Shown in pieces: positions 35,520 to 44,333 of a stretch of DNA of 64,000 nucleotides. The translations under genes and the position numbers were made by a program. Below the pieces are notes generated by a model, which searched no databases, was not told where the DNA came from, and saw nothing but the letters and a program-made list of their open reading frames with translations. Positions within the stretch are counted from its first letter, which is position 1, and every line of letters starts with the position of its first letter. The DNA is from Helicobacter sp. 11S02596-1 (lineage in GTDB: Bacteria; Campylobacterota; Campylobacteria; Campylobacterales; Helicobacteraceae), in assembly GCF_002272825.1 (NCBI RefSeq), contig NZ_MLAM01000008.1, positions 1-64,000 of the forward strand, in the 5' to 3' direction.

Positions 35520-36281
35520 GTGCTAAGCCTAGAATATATCCCCAAAGATAAAGAAAATGATATGACTATCCTGCAGGATTGGCTAAAACATCTCAAAGTT
35601 GATTTTTTGATTGTCCCAGATAGCCCCAAACTCAAACCCACCCCAGAAGCTTGTCTTATCAGCACGATATGGGGGGATAGGCTGGGGGTCGATGTGATTG
35701 CGAGTATTGCAGGTTCTGGCAGGCGAGAAGAAAGGATTGAAAGTCTTTTGTTGGGGCTTAGATATGCAGGCATTCACAAGGTCGCTGTTGTTGGTGGGGA
35801 TAAACGACAAAATGGCGAACTTGGTGGCTGGCAACTCGCAAAAAAGGCAAAAGAAATCTTGGGTGAAAAAAGTTTTATCATCTGTGGGAGTGGCTTGAAC
35901 CTTGATAAAGAAAATAAAAAATCATTAGAAAATAAAATCGCCAATGGTGCAAAAATGATTATCAGCCAGCCCGCATTTGACCCAAAAAGCGCTCAAAAGT
36001 TTTTGAAAAGTTTTGAGGAGGTAGCCAAAGGCTCTGGGGTGAAAGTAGCGATGGGATTTTTTCCCATCTATGAAAGCAGTTTATGCCAAAAAATACTCAC
36101 AGATAATCTCGGGTTTGACATCCCAGATTCATACAGGCAAAACCTATGCAAAGATCCTTTCGGGACGAATCTCAAGCTTTATGGCGATCTTGAAAGTATG
36201 GGTTGTAATATCCATCTTTGCGGGGCAAAAAACGCATTTATCGGTGATTTTATCGCCAGTATGAGCGGGAGAGAGATTTAG
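35520..36281 (+). CDS. MTHFR-superfamily TIM-barrel protein
   Basis: 253 residues from GTG behind GGAGG. An overlapping ATG at 35518 meets a stop at once. Features like methylenetetrahydrofolate reductase: MLSLEYIPKD start, HKVAVVGGDKRQNGELGGWQ (flavin region), then NGAKMIISQPAFDP and GVKVAMGFFPI. It is shorter than the roughly 290-residue MetF and some FAD contacts are not obvious, so reductase activity is uncertain. It would link to one-carbon and methionine metabolism if active. Confidence 0.65.
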   Translation: MLSLEYIPKDKENDMTILQDWLKHLKVDFLIVPDSPKLKPTPEACLISTIWGDRLGVDVIASIAGSGRREERIESLLLGLRYAGIHKVAVVGGDKRQNGELGGWQLAKKAKEILGEKSFIICGSGLNLDKENKKSLENKIANGAKMIISQPAFDPKSAQKFLKSFEEVAKGSGVKVAMGFFPIYESSLCQKILTDNLGFDIPDSYRQNLCKDPFGTNLKLYGDLESMGCNIHLCGAKNAFIGDFIASMSGREI

Positions 36282-36784
36282 AAATCTCTTTTTAAAAGGG
36301 TCTCAATTTTGAGAATCGTAACGAGGCGATCTTCTCTTTTGCCCACACCATACATTAGATTGTCCTGTTCAGCAAGGGTTTCTGGGACAGGGTCGATGTC
36401 AGATTTTTTGATCCGAATCGCTTCGGTGAGCTTGTCGATAACAAAACCAGCGATTTGGTCATTATGGCGCACAACCAAATAACGGGTGTCTTTGTCTTGC
36501 TTGGCAGAGGGGATGCCAAACTTCAATCGCAAGTTGATAAGTGGGAAAACATTGCCTCTAAGGTTAAAAACCCCGAGGACATAATTGGGAGTTCCTGGCA
36601 CCCTCGTGTATTCGATGGGCTTGACAATCTCAATGACATTCAAAATAGGAACAGCAAATTCTTCATTCCCGACAATAAATCCGATGACTTGAAGAATATC
36701 TTCGATTTCTTCTTGTCTGCTGGGGCGCTCATTGGTTTGTTTTTGCTTATCAAAGACATCTTTGAGTGTTTTATTATTGCTCAT
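36278..36784 (-). CDS. cheW: Chemotaxis coupling protein CheW
   Basis: A 168-residue CheW with the beta-barrel core QVIGFIVGNEEFAVPILNVIEIV, PGTPNYVLGVFNLRGNVFPLINLR and AGFVIDKLTEAIRI. The first 25 residues are a polar extension. It couples chemoreceptors to CheA at the inner membrane. It overlaps the end of cheA by about 11 nt, and the two are co-transcribed. Confidence 0.96.
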   Translation of the reverse strand: MSNNKTLKDVFDKQKQTNERPSRQEEIEDILQVIGFIVGNEEFAVPILNVIEIVKPIEYTRVPGTPNYVLGVFNLRGNVFPLINLRLKFGIPSAKQDKDTRYLVVRHNDQIAGFVIDKLTEAIRIKKSDIDPVPETLAEQDNLMYGVGKREDRLVTILKIETLLKRDF

Positions 36785-39158
36785 CGCTTGCTCCGTCTAT
36801 GTTGAGTTTGATATTACGCTTGACTACGTTAGCAAGGTATTCTGCGGTATAGGGCTTGGTGATGTATTCTGTCATCCCTGATTCCACCCCACGCATACGA
36901 TCGGTTTTGCTTGTCCGACTAGTAACTGCGATCAAAGGCAGATTTTTGAATTTATTATATTTCCTAACCTCAGCAGCAAAGGTATAGCCATCCATTCGAG
37001 GCATTTCAATATCAACCAAAACCGCATCGGGCATTTTGTCGCCATTTTTGACGATCTCAAGCCCCTCTAATCCATTGGCAGCTTCAAGCACGGTAACACC
37101 TAGAGGCTTGAGGCATTTTTTCATAATCGCCCGATCGGTGTTGCTATCATCAATTGCAAGCACAACATAATCGCTAGGAGAATTTTTTACCTTCGAGGCT
37201 TCGGCTTCATCGATAAGCTTATTGATACTGACTTTGACATTTTTTGCCATATCCATCATCGCCCCGACATCGACAATCAATGTGATTTTACCATCGCCTC
37301 GCACGGTTGCCCCTGCAATACCTGTGGTGCTTTTGAGATAATAACCCAAAGACTTGATAACCACTTCTTCTTGACCGATGAGATAATCTACAATCACGCC
37401 GATTTTTTGATCTGCCAAACCAACGATGACAACATAGACTTCATTCATCGTTTCCAAGATAGAATCAACCTTGAAAATATCAGCCAAACGCACCAAAGAC
37501 AAAACCTCATCACGCAATCGCAACACGCTTTTGCCATCAACGGTATAAATCTCATCTTGGCTCACCCGAACGGTCTCAAGAACTGATGAAAGCGGGATGG
37601 CGTAATATTCCTCCTGGACGCCTACAAGCAAGGCTTGGATAATCGCTAGCGTGAGCGGGATTTTGAGCTTTTCTGTCGTGCCGACGCCTTTTTCAGACTC
37701 GACTTCAATCAACCCATTGAGTTTTTCGATATTGGTTTTAACGACATCCATCCCAACGCCCCGCCCGGAAACATTCGAGATGGTTTTTGCAGTGGAAAAA
37801 CCGGGCTTGAATATAATGCCAAATGCTTCTTTATCCGTCATCGTATCGGCTTCCCTCTCGGTAATCACGCCTTTTTCGATGGCTTTTTGCTTTAGCATAT
37901 CAGGGTCTAAGCCCTTGCCATCATCTGCGATCTCAATGACAATATGATTGCCCTCATTATAAGCTTTAAGCTCAACCTTGCCGGTTTCTTCTTTGCCCGC
38001 AGCTTTTCGCTCCTCTGGGGTCTCAATGCCGTGATCGCAGGAATTTCTAATGATATGGATCAACGGATCGCCGATTTCTTCGACGATGGATTTATCAAGC
38101 TCTGTTTCTTCTCCAGTGATAATCAAATCAATACTCTTGCCTAATTCCCTAGAAAGATCACGCACCATTCGGGGGAATTTGTTGAAAACCTTTCCAACGG
38201 GTTGCATTCTCGTTTTCATCACGGCAAGCTGGAGATCTGTAGTAACCGTTGAGATAGAAGAAACAACCTGATTGAGTTCTTCGAGGAATTTTTCCCCATC
38301 GTAGCGCTCTTCCACATCACCATAGATACGGATGAGCCTATTTTTGCCAAGCACAAGCTCGCCAATGAGATTCATCAAATGATCCAAACGCCTCACATCA
38401 ACACGGACGGTTTGTTCAACACCTGTAGATGGGGATTTGTTTTCATCTGCTTTTTGTTTGGGTGCTTCAGGCTTTTTGCTTTGGGCAGTTTTTGGGGGTT
38501 CTTGTTTTTTGGGAGGCGCCTCTGTAGGGGCAGTGGGCGCTTGGACTTCCTCTTGTGCGCCATCTTTTTTCTTTTGAGAACGTTTTTGCTTGTCTGCTTC
38601 TTGTCGCTTTTGGAGCAATCTTTGGATCTCTGCTTCGACTTCTTCAGCACTCATATTCGCATAATCAAGCTCAGGTTCATCAGCTAGCGGATTTTCTGCT
38701 TCTGGGGCGTTTTCTGGAGTGCTTGGACTCGCTGGAGAAGCGACCTCTTCTTGAGCTTGGGAAGACTTTTCATTTGAAATCGCTTGGAGCTTTTTGACGG
38801 TATCAGAAATATCAATGCCACTATTAGAATCTGTCCCCGTATCTCGGATGGTTACCAAAAGGGCTTTCATCAAGTCAATTGATTGCAAAACCACGTCCAT
38901 AACATCGGGAGTAAGCTTTAGCTCGCCTTTTCTGGCTTTGTTAAGAACATCTTCCATATTATGTGTCAAATGCGTGAGGGTATCAAAATTCAAAAACGAA
39001 CTTGAACCTTTGATAGTATGGGCAACTCGAAAGATTCGATTGAGGAGTTCAAGATCCTCAGGGCTATTCTCAAGCTCGACGAGATCTTGATCTAGCTGTT
39101 CGATCATTTCAAATGCTTCAATTAAAAAATCTTCCATTATCTCTTGCATATCATCCAT
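36774..39158 (-). CDS. cheA: CheAY: chemotaxis histidine kinase with C-terminal receiver domain
   Basis: A 794-residue fusion typical of Campylobacterota. Hpt domain with phospho-acceptor H47 (RVAHTIKGSSSF); a Pro/Ala/Lys/Glu-rich linker (about 150-245); dimerisation helix pair (VDVRRLDHLMNLIGELVLG); HATPase with IIRNSCDHGIE, DDGKGLD and GRGVGMDVV; CheW-like domain; and receiver domain (about 665-790) with LVDIEMPRMDG. It phosphorylates CheY and probably its own receiver, which may act as a phosphate sink. cheV and cheW flank it. Confidence 0.97.
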   Translation of the reverse strand: MDDMQEIMEDFLIEAFEMIEQLDQDLVELENSPEDLELLNRIFRVAHTIKGSSSFLNFDTLTHLTHNMEDVLNKARKGELKLTPDVMDVVLQSIDLMKALLVTIRDTGTDSNSGIDISDTVKKLQAISNEKSSQAQEEVASPASPSTPENAPEAENPLADEPELDYANMSAEEVEAEIQRLLQKRQEADKQKRSQKKKDGAQEEVQAPTAPTEAPPKKQEPPKTAQSKKPEAPKQKADENKSPSTGVEQTVRVDVRRLDHLMNLIGELVLGKNRLIRIYGDVEERYDGEKFLEELNQVVSSISTVTTDLQLAVMKTRMQPVGKVFNKFPRMVRDLSRELGKSIDLIITGEETELDKSIVEEIGDPLIHIIRNSCDHGIETPEERKAAGKEETGKVELKAYNEGNHIVIEIADDGKGLDPDMLKQKAIEKGVITEREADTMTDKEAFGIIFKPGFSTAKTISNVSGRGVGMDVVKTNIEKLNGLIEVESEKGVGTTEKLKIPLTLAIIQALLVGVQEEYYAIPLSSVLETVRVSQDEIYTVDGKSVLRLRDEVLSLVRLADIFKVDSILETMNEVYVVIVGLADQKIGVIVDYLIGQEEVVIKSLGYYLKSTTGIAGATVRGDGKITLIVDVGAMMDMAKNVKVSINKLIDEAEASKVKNSPSDYVVLAIDDSNTDRAIMKKCLKPLGVTVLEAANGLEGLEIVKNGDKMPDAVLVDIEMPRMDGYTFAAEVRKYNKFKNLPLIAVTSRTSKTDRMRGVESGMTEYITKPYTAEYLANVVKRNIKLNIDGASDEQ

Positions 39159-39197
39159 TTAAACACCTCTTTTTTGATATTGATTCAGATTTGTCGT

Positions 39198-39203
39198 ATT
39201 TTA
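39198..39203 (-). promoter_or_regulatory. Putative cheA promoter -10
   Basis: TAAAAT preceded by TG on the minus strand (39203-39198), about 40 nt before the cheA start and after the cheV stop, so cheA-cheW can be expressed apart from cheV. Confidence 0.45.
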
Positions 39204-39227
39204 CAATCATTTCTATAAAACTTTGAT

Positions 39228-40160
39228 TTAGCCTAAGATTTTTGAAATCTCATCATAAAATTTATCCGCATCAAACTTAACCAAATAGGCTTCAGCTCCT
39301 AGATCTTTGGCTTTTTCTGCGCTGTATTTGTCGCAAATTGAGGAATTAAAAATCACAGGTATGTTCAAAAACCTACTATCTTGATGGATCTGAGACAAAA
39401 AATGAAAACCATCCATTTTTGGCATTTCCACATCCGAAATAATCAACTTCAAATGCTCAGAAAGCTGATCGCCATATTCATCATAAAGTTTTTCTAATTT
39501 CCTCATACCATCTTCGCCATCAATCGCTTCTATGATAGTGAAACCCATCTCAACCAAGTTTTTTCGAATCATTTTTCTCGCTGCATTGCTGTCGTCCAAA
39601 AACAAAACTATACCATTAAATTTGGCTTTTTTGTGGTCGGGGGGATAAGGTGATTTTTTATTATTCTCTTGATAAAAATCTAAATCATCAATGATACTTT
39701 CCAAATCAAGTATCAAAAGCGTTTTGTCATCTTCGATTCTCGTGATTCCTGTGATACGCTCCCTCTCAATAACGCTAGAAGAATTAAAATGCGCCAGCTC
39801 AATATCTTGCCAATTGATACGGCGAATCCGCTTAGCACAATGCACGATAAAGCCGATCTTGATATTGTTAAATTCTGTGATAATAACGGTTTTTTCTTCG
39901 TGCGTGTGGCTAGAAACGATACCTATCCACTTAGAAAGGTCAATCAGAGGGATGATGGTTTGCCTCAAATCAAAAACACCCACCACATAATCAAGATCTG
40001 AGGGGCATTCAAAAACTTCAGGCATTTTGATGATTTCTTGAACTTTGGCGACATTAATGCCATAAATACCTTCATAAATCCCATCTTCTCGGGCTTCATA
40101 AATCCTAAAGTCAATCAATTCGATTTCATTCGAGGCTAATTTTAAATTGGTATTGCTCAA
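39228..40160 (-). CDS. cheV: Chemotaxis protein CheV (CheW-receiver fusion)
   Basis: A 310-residue protein. The N-terminal CheW domain (about 15-165) has FECPSDLDYVVGVFDLRQTIIPLIDLS and the C-terminal receiver (about 180-308) has LIISDVEMPKMDGFHF and a lysine in AEAYLVKFD. CheV couples receptors to CheA and may adapt signalling through phosphorylation. By order it corresponds to H. pylori CheV3 (HP0393). It starts 16 nt after the upstream phosphatase gene. Confidence 0.95.
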   Translation of the reverse strand: MSNTNLKLASNEIELIDFRIYEAREDGIYEGIYGINVAKVQEIIKMPEVFECPSDLDYVVGVFDLRQTIIPLIDLSKWIGIVSSHTHEEKTVIITEFNNIKIGFIVHCAKRIRRINWQDIELAHFNSSSVIERERITGITRIEDDKTLLILDLESIIDDLDFYQENNKKSPYPPDHKKAKFNGIVLFLDDSNAARKMIRKNLVEMGFTIIEAIDGEDGMRKLEKLYDEYGDQLSEHLKLIISDVEMPKMDGFHFLSQIHQDSRFLNIPVIFNSSICDKYSAEKAKDLGAEAYLVKFDADKFYDEISKILG

Positions 40161-40176
40161 AATCTACTCCACTTCC

Positions 40177-40992
40177 TTATGACTTTTGGTTTGATTGTAT
40201 AATAAAAGCCCTTTTTTCACAATAAAAAGACGGGAGCGAAATATAATAATCAAGTTTTTTCCCAATATGGAAATGACCCTCGATCACGCCACCAACGAAT
40301 CCCAGATTATTTTTTTTCGCAAATTGCGAATATTTTTCAAATCTTTCCAAAGCAAATTTTTCAAAAGCCCCGCCATCCATCTGCAACAATTTGATAGGTT
40401 TTTTTTGGATTTTTTTAGAAACCTTAGCATAAATGACCCCCAAGCTTAGCCTATCAAGAAGCTTTAGCAAACTTAGGACCAGCGGGCTTGTCATCGTGCG
40501 GATATAGCATTCATAAGTCTTGGTGATAAAAATATCGCCGTGTGCCAAAAAAAACCGCCTGCCCTCCCAGAGGAACAATGCCGGCTGCAACGAACGCGGA
40601 TAGAGCTTCACGCAAGGCAACAAAACGCTATTGATACCAAAATCGTGATTGCCCTCAAAATAAAATACTTCGGTTTTCTCGCTAAGAGCGTTGATAAGGG
40701 CTATCAAGCCAGCATTTTCTTTTTGGCTCGAGGGGAGATGACCCAAAAATAGATGAAAAACATCACCCATCAAAAAAACCTGCTCGGGAGGCGAAATGAT
40801 AAGATTTTTTACAAAATCCAAAAACTCGATGGTTTTTCCGCCCGAATCCATAAAATGCGAATCGGCGAGGAAAACAGCGCCATTTTTGATAACAGGAATT
40901 TCTATCGCCGGGTCGGTGATGGGATTAGTGATAGGATCAATGGCGGGGTCGGTGGCAAGATTGATGGCAGGGTCGGTGGCAAGATTTGTCAT
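40177..40992 (-). CDS. Metallophosphoesterase, LpxH-like
   Basis: 271 residues from the ATG overlapping the argC stop (ATGA at 40992-40989). The calcineurin-like fold motifs are in order: LADSHF, LMGDVFHLF, FEGNHDFG, LAHGD and EGHFHIG. This resembles UDP-2,3-diacylglucosamine pyrophosphatase of lipid A synthesis, though a general phosphoesterase remains possible. The first 35 residues are a repetitive tail (NLATDPAI twice, then DPITNPITDPAI) unlike anything in the family. The 24-bp DNA repeat there could expand or contract. Confidence 0.78.
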   Translation of the reverse strand: MTNLATDPAINLATDPAIDPITNPITDPAIEIPVIKNGAVFLADSHFMDSGGKTIEFLDFVKNLIISPPEQVFLMGDVFHLFLGHLPSSQKENAGLIALINALSEKTEVFYFEGNHDFGINSVLLPCVKLYPRSLQPALFLWEGRRFFLAHGDIFITKTYECYIRTMTSPLVLSLLKLLDRLSLGVIYAKVSKKIQKKPIKLLQMDGGAFEKFALERFEKYSQFAKKNNLGFVGGVIEGHFHIGKKLDYYISLPSFYCEKRAFIIQSNQKS

Positions 40993-42008
40993 CGTGCAAT
41001 TTTTGGGATACAAAGATCTTCGGGTAAACCACACATCACATTCGCATTTACCACTGCTTGCGAGCTTGCGCCCCGCAAAAGATTATCAATACTCGCATTG
41101 ATATAAATATCCTTGTTGCGACGGAGGGCAAAAAGATCGCAAAAATTCGTGCCACGCACATTTTTTACATCCACGCTTTGATTTCTTATGCGGATAAATT
41201 TTTCTTTTTCATAGCGATTATGCAGGACTTCCATAGGGTCGATGGGGGCTTTGAGCCTGCCAAAAACGCTTACTAACATCCCCTGACTTAGTGGCGTGAG
41301 ATGGGGAATGAAATTCACCTGCACGCCTTTGCCCCCCAATATCTCGCATTTTTCTTCTATCTCGATTTGGTGGCGATGGCTAAGCGGGGCATAACTGAAA
41401 ATATTTTCATTGATATGGGGGTAATGCGTGTTATCTGTGGGGGTTTTGCCCGCCCCACTCACGCCACTTTTGGCATCAACAAACACGCTAGAATCTTCCA
41501 AAAATTCCAAAAATGGCAACAACGCCAAAAGCGTTGCGGTAGGGTAACAACCCGGATTAGCGACCAAAGAAGCGTTTTTGATAGCCTCACGGGCATATTC
41601 AGGCAACCCATAAACAGCGTGGGTGAGATTATGCGTATCGGTATGGGGGGTTTGGTAGTTTTGTTCGTAGTTTTGGGCGTTGAGGCGATAGTCTGCAGAA
41701 AGATCGACTACTTTTTTGCCACATTCCAAGATTTCTTTGGCAAATGCCATCGCGTGCTTGTGCGGGAGAGCGAGAAAAACCAACTCACAATGCTTGGCTG
41801 CTTCTTTAGCATCGGCTTTCACCACAGGCATTTCCAACACATTTTTGAAGCAAGGATGGATCGCAGATAGCTCCTTGCCACCCTCAGAATTTCCCATATA
41901 GACAATCTCAAAAACCCGGTGATCGCAAAGAATCTTGATGAGTTCAAGCCCGGTATACCCGCTCACACCGATGATCCCTACAGGAATCTTGCGTATTTTT
42001 TCTCCCAT
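40989..42008 (-). CDS. argC: N-acetyl-gamma-glutamyl-phosphate reductase
   Basis: 339 residues from MGEKIRKIPVGIIG; an alternative ATG at 42032 overlaps the thiS end. The NADP site GVSGYTGLELIKIL and the catalytic cysteine in NPGCYPTATLLAL identify ArgC. It reduces N-acetylglutamyl phosphate in arginine synthesis. The substrate would come from the ArgA-like enzyme encoded at 32 kb. It is translationally linked to the LpxH-like gene. Confidence 0.95.
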   Translation of the reverse strand: MGEKIRKIPVGIIGVSGYTGLELIKILCDHRVFEIVYMGNSEGGKELSAIHPCFKNVLEMPVVKADAKEAAKHCELVFLALPHKHAMAFAKEILECGKKVVDLSADYRLNAQNYEQNYQTPHTDTHNLTHAVYGLPEYAREAIKNASLVANPGCYPTATLLALLPFLEFLEDSSVFVDAKSGVSGAGKTPTDNTHYPHINENIFSYAPLSHRHQIEIEEKCEILGGKGVQVNFIPHLTPLSQGMLVSVFGRLKAPIDPMEVLHNRYEKEKFIRIRNQSVDVKNVRGTNFCDLFALRRNKDIYINASIDNLLRGASSQAVVNANVMCGLPEDLCIPKIAR

Positions 42009-42018
42009 CAATTCGCTT

Positions 42019-42237
42019 CTATGCCCCATCAAAACCGCCCCCGCCCATAAATTGCAAAAACTCTATTTTATCGCCATCTTTGGGGAATGTATTCCCCCAA
42101 TCGTGTTTTTTCACCACGACCGCATTCAGCGCCACAGCCACGACTTTTGACTCGATACCGAGCGTGTCTAAAATCTCTTGGATATTGAGCGCTTTAGCGA
42201 AACGTTTGTTTTCACCATTGATAAGTAGTTCGATCAT
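42019..42237 (-). CDS. thiS: ThiS/MoaD-like sulfur carrier protein
   Basis: A 72-residue ubiquitin-fold protein: IELLINGENKRFAKALNIQEIL, ALNAVVVKKHDWGNTF, KDGDKIEFLQFMGGGG. ThiS normally ends in Gly-Gly, which is adenylated by ThiF and thiocarboxylated. Here four further residues, FDGA, follow the glycines, so activation would need trimming of the tail. It may serve thiamine-thiazole synthesis or another sulfur pathway. It lies just before argC. Confidence 0.85.
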   Translation of the reverse strand: MIELLINGENKRFAKALNIQEILDTLGIESKVVAVALNAVVVKKHDWGNTFPKDGDKIEFLQFMGGGGFDGA

Positions 42238-42297
42238 TTTTTCTCTCCAATAGGCAATAACTCGAACGTGAAGCTCTTGTTATTTTTGTGGCGTATT

Positions 42298-42315
42298 TTT
42301 ACATTCAAATGTAAA
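42298..42315. promoter_or_regulatory. 18-bp palindrome between mcp and thiS
   Basis: TTTACATT-CA-AATGTAAA is a near-complete dyad in the gap between the chemoreceptor stop (42329) and the thiS start. It could be a regulator binding site for thiS-argC or a short hairpin ending the chemoreceptor transcript; there is no U tract long enough to choose. Confidence 0.35.
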
Positions 42316-42328
42316 TCCCAACCTTATT

Positions 42329-43921
42329 TTAGGTTTTGAATTTTGAAAGTTCCAAATCAAGCTCTTGGGCTTTTTTTGTCAAATCAAGCACGATTTCTTC
42401 AATACTTTGCCCCATTTTTTTGGTATCTGAAGAAATTTTAACAATCCTATCGGTCATTTCATTGAGTTGCTTCATTTGTGCGACGATCAAAGAATTTTTA
42501 TGCACGACGCTTTCGGATATATTTTTTGTGTTCGCTAGGTTTTCTTGGGTGAGCTTGGCATCATTGATGAGATCGGAAGCTTTTTGAGAAACTTCTTTGC
42601 TTTCTTCTCCAGCAACCCGTATATGCTGATTGACATCTTCGATACTTTGGGCAGCTACATTGATCATCGCTGCGATTTCTGTCAAAGATTTTTGCGTCCT
42701 TGCTGCGAGTTTGGAAACCTCATCAGCGACGACAGCAAAGCCTCTGCCGTGTTCGCCAGCATTCGCCGCCTCAATCGCAGCATTGAGGGCGAGGAGATTG
42801 GTTTGCTCGGCGATATCTTCGATGATAGAAAGGATACTTTTGATTTCGTTGGTATTATGGATGAGGGATTGGGAATTTTCCATAATATTGCTTTGATTTT
42901 GGCTTGATTGCAAGGTCAGATCAACAACAACCTGCAACTTTTGGGCGAAACTTTCTAGCGTGCTATCGGTTTTTTCAAGGTCTTCAATCGTAACATTCAA
43001 ATCTTCTTGGGCGGTTTCTAGGTTTTTGCCTATATCTTTGCTAAGGCCATTCATCAAGTTGATAGAATCGACTTCTTCATCAGAATTTGTCCTCAGTGTC
43101 CCCGAGATATTTTTTAGCGTTTGGCTGGTTTGGTTGTTTTTGTTGGCGATATTTTTCCCTATCGAGATGGTATTTTGGATCTTTTCGATAAAGGCATTGA
43201 AATAAAATGACGTGATCCCCACTTCATCTTGGCTTTTTATCGCGATCCGTTTCGTCAAATCGCCCTCATTGGTAGCGGTGAGATCTTTTGCCATATTGGT
43301 GAGTTTATTGAGCGGTTTTATCAACTCCCGTTGAAAAAACACCCAAAGCCCAAAAACTGCCAACAAGGAAATAACAATCATCGTAAAAAGAATATTTTTA
43401 GAATACGACTGGATTTGAGAATAAAATTCATTCAAAGAAATCCGCAACTCCATCACGCCCAAAACATCGCCAAGTTGAGAATTTGCGTGGCAGTCCAAGC
43501 AATTTTTTTGTGCGATGAGGGGTTGCAAAAGCAAGATAGATTGCCCGTCAGTATCTTGGATATGCTCGATGTCAGATTTTTTGGTAGAAAATATTTTTTG
43601 AATCTCGGGATTTTTAGTAAATGCTTTATTAATGCCAAAAAGCTGCAAAACATCTTGGGATTGGTGGATTTTAAGAGAGCTCACCCCCTGAATCTCTCGG
43701 GAAGCCTTTAGCGAATCATCAATCGCCTCCCGCGTCCCCATCGCCATACTCGCACGCACAGTGTTGAAGATAGAGTTACTCAACATCATAGCCGTTTTAT
43801 TCCCCTCTGTTATCGCCATTTTTTCATAATCTTGCTTCAATAGCCAATAGATAGCCATTGAACCAATGCCAAAAAAGATAATCAAAGTAAAAATAACCTT
43901 GTTTTGAAAGCTTTTCAGCAT
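42329..43921 (-). CDS. Methyl-accepting chemotaxis protein with periplasmic heme-c motif
   Basis: A 530-residue chemoreceptor. TM1 about 10-28; periplasmic domain about 29-178 containing CLDCH at 141-145, a c-type heme attachment motif, as in Tll0287-like (DUF3365) sensors; TM2 about 179-201; HAMP about 202-260; and signalling domain with the hairpin tip [20 protein letters not shown] and [11 protein letters not shown]. It should sense redox, gas or a small ligand through heme and signal to CheA via CheW/CheV. Its SD (GGGAGG) follows an A-rich stretch of repeated AACAA units. Confidence 0.92.
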   Translation of the reverse strand: MLKSFQNKVIFTLIIFFGIGSMAIYWLLKQDYEKMAITEGNKTAMMLSNSIFNTVRASMAMGTREAIDDSLKASREIQGVSSLKIHQSQDVLQLFGINKAFTKNPEIQKIFSTKKSDIEHIQDTDGQSILLLQPLIAQKNCLDCHANSQLGDVLGVMELRISLNEFYSQIQSYSKNILFTMIVISLLAVFGLWVFFQRELIKPLNKLTNMAKDLTATNEGDLTKRIAIKSQDEVGITSFYFNAFIEKIQNTISIGKNIANKNNQTSQTLKNISGTLRTNSDEEVDSINLMNGLSKDIGKNLETAQEDLNVTIEDLEKTDSTLESFAQKLQVVVDLTLQSSQNQSNIMENSQSLIHNTNEIKSILSIIEDIAEQTNLLALNAAIEAANAGEHGRGFAVVADEVSKLAARTQKSLTEIAAMINVAAQSIEDVNQHIRVAGEESKEVSQKASDLINDAKLTQENLANTKNISESVVHKNSLIVAQMKQLNEMTDRIVKISSDTKKMGQSIEEIVLDLTKKAQELDLELSKFKT

Positions 43922-43970
43922 AACAACCTCCCTATTTTTTTGTTTTGTTTTGTTATTGTTTTGTCTAGGC

Positions 43971-43978
43971 AGTATAAT
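43971..43978 (+). promoter_or_regulatory. Overlapping divergent -10 elements, chemoreceptor and small secreted protein
   Basis: TATAAT at 43973-43978 points toward the gene at 44055, while TATACT on the minus strand (43976-43971) points toward the chemoreceptor gene. The intervening TTTTG-type repeats (about 43935-43963) lie in the chemoreceptor leader and could vary in length. Confidence 0.4.
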
Positions 43979-44054
43979 CAGGATTTATTTGTAATCTGCT
44001 TAAGGTTTAATAAATTTTGAGAAAATTACATATCAAAAACAAAGGTAGGCACAA

Positions 44055-44306
44055 ATGAAAAAAATTTTATTGACTTTTTTACTCAGCACATCCTTTTTGA
44101 TAGCCACCCATCAAAACCCTAATCAAAACCCCGCACAAACGCCGAGCAAAATCGTGCATTTCCCCGCCCATCTCGACCAGTGCATTGATGGGTATTTATA
44201 CAGGGTGTTTTTGGACGAACATAATCAAATCATCCCCAGTTCGATCCATCAAGTGATGGAAAAAAGCACCTTGCACGAAAAAATGCTCCCCAAACAATGC
44301 AAATAA
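44055..44306 (+). CDS. Small secreted protein of unknown function
   Basis: An 83-residue protein with a clear signal peptide (about 1-17, ending FLIATH). The mature part has an Asn/Pro/Gln-rich stretch and two cysteines (DQCIDGYLY and KQCK), which could form one disulfide in the periplasm. I recognise no family. It stands alone between a divergent chemoreceptor gene and a convergent MATE transporter gene, with its own promoter. Confidence 0.72.
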   Translation: MKKILLTFLLSTSFLIATHQNPNQNPAQTPSKIVHFPAHLDQCIDGYLYRVFLDEHNQIIPSSIHQVMEKSTLHEKMLPKQCK

Positions 44307-44333
44307 ATCACAGGGAATTAAATTAAATATTTT

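Noticed and set aside
38379-38687. Plus-strand Phe/Leu-rich frame opposite cheA
   Set aside because: It is the reverse complement of the Lys/Pro/Glu-rich CheA linker; codon bias explains it.
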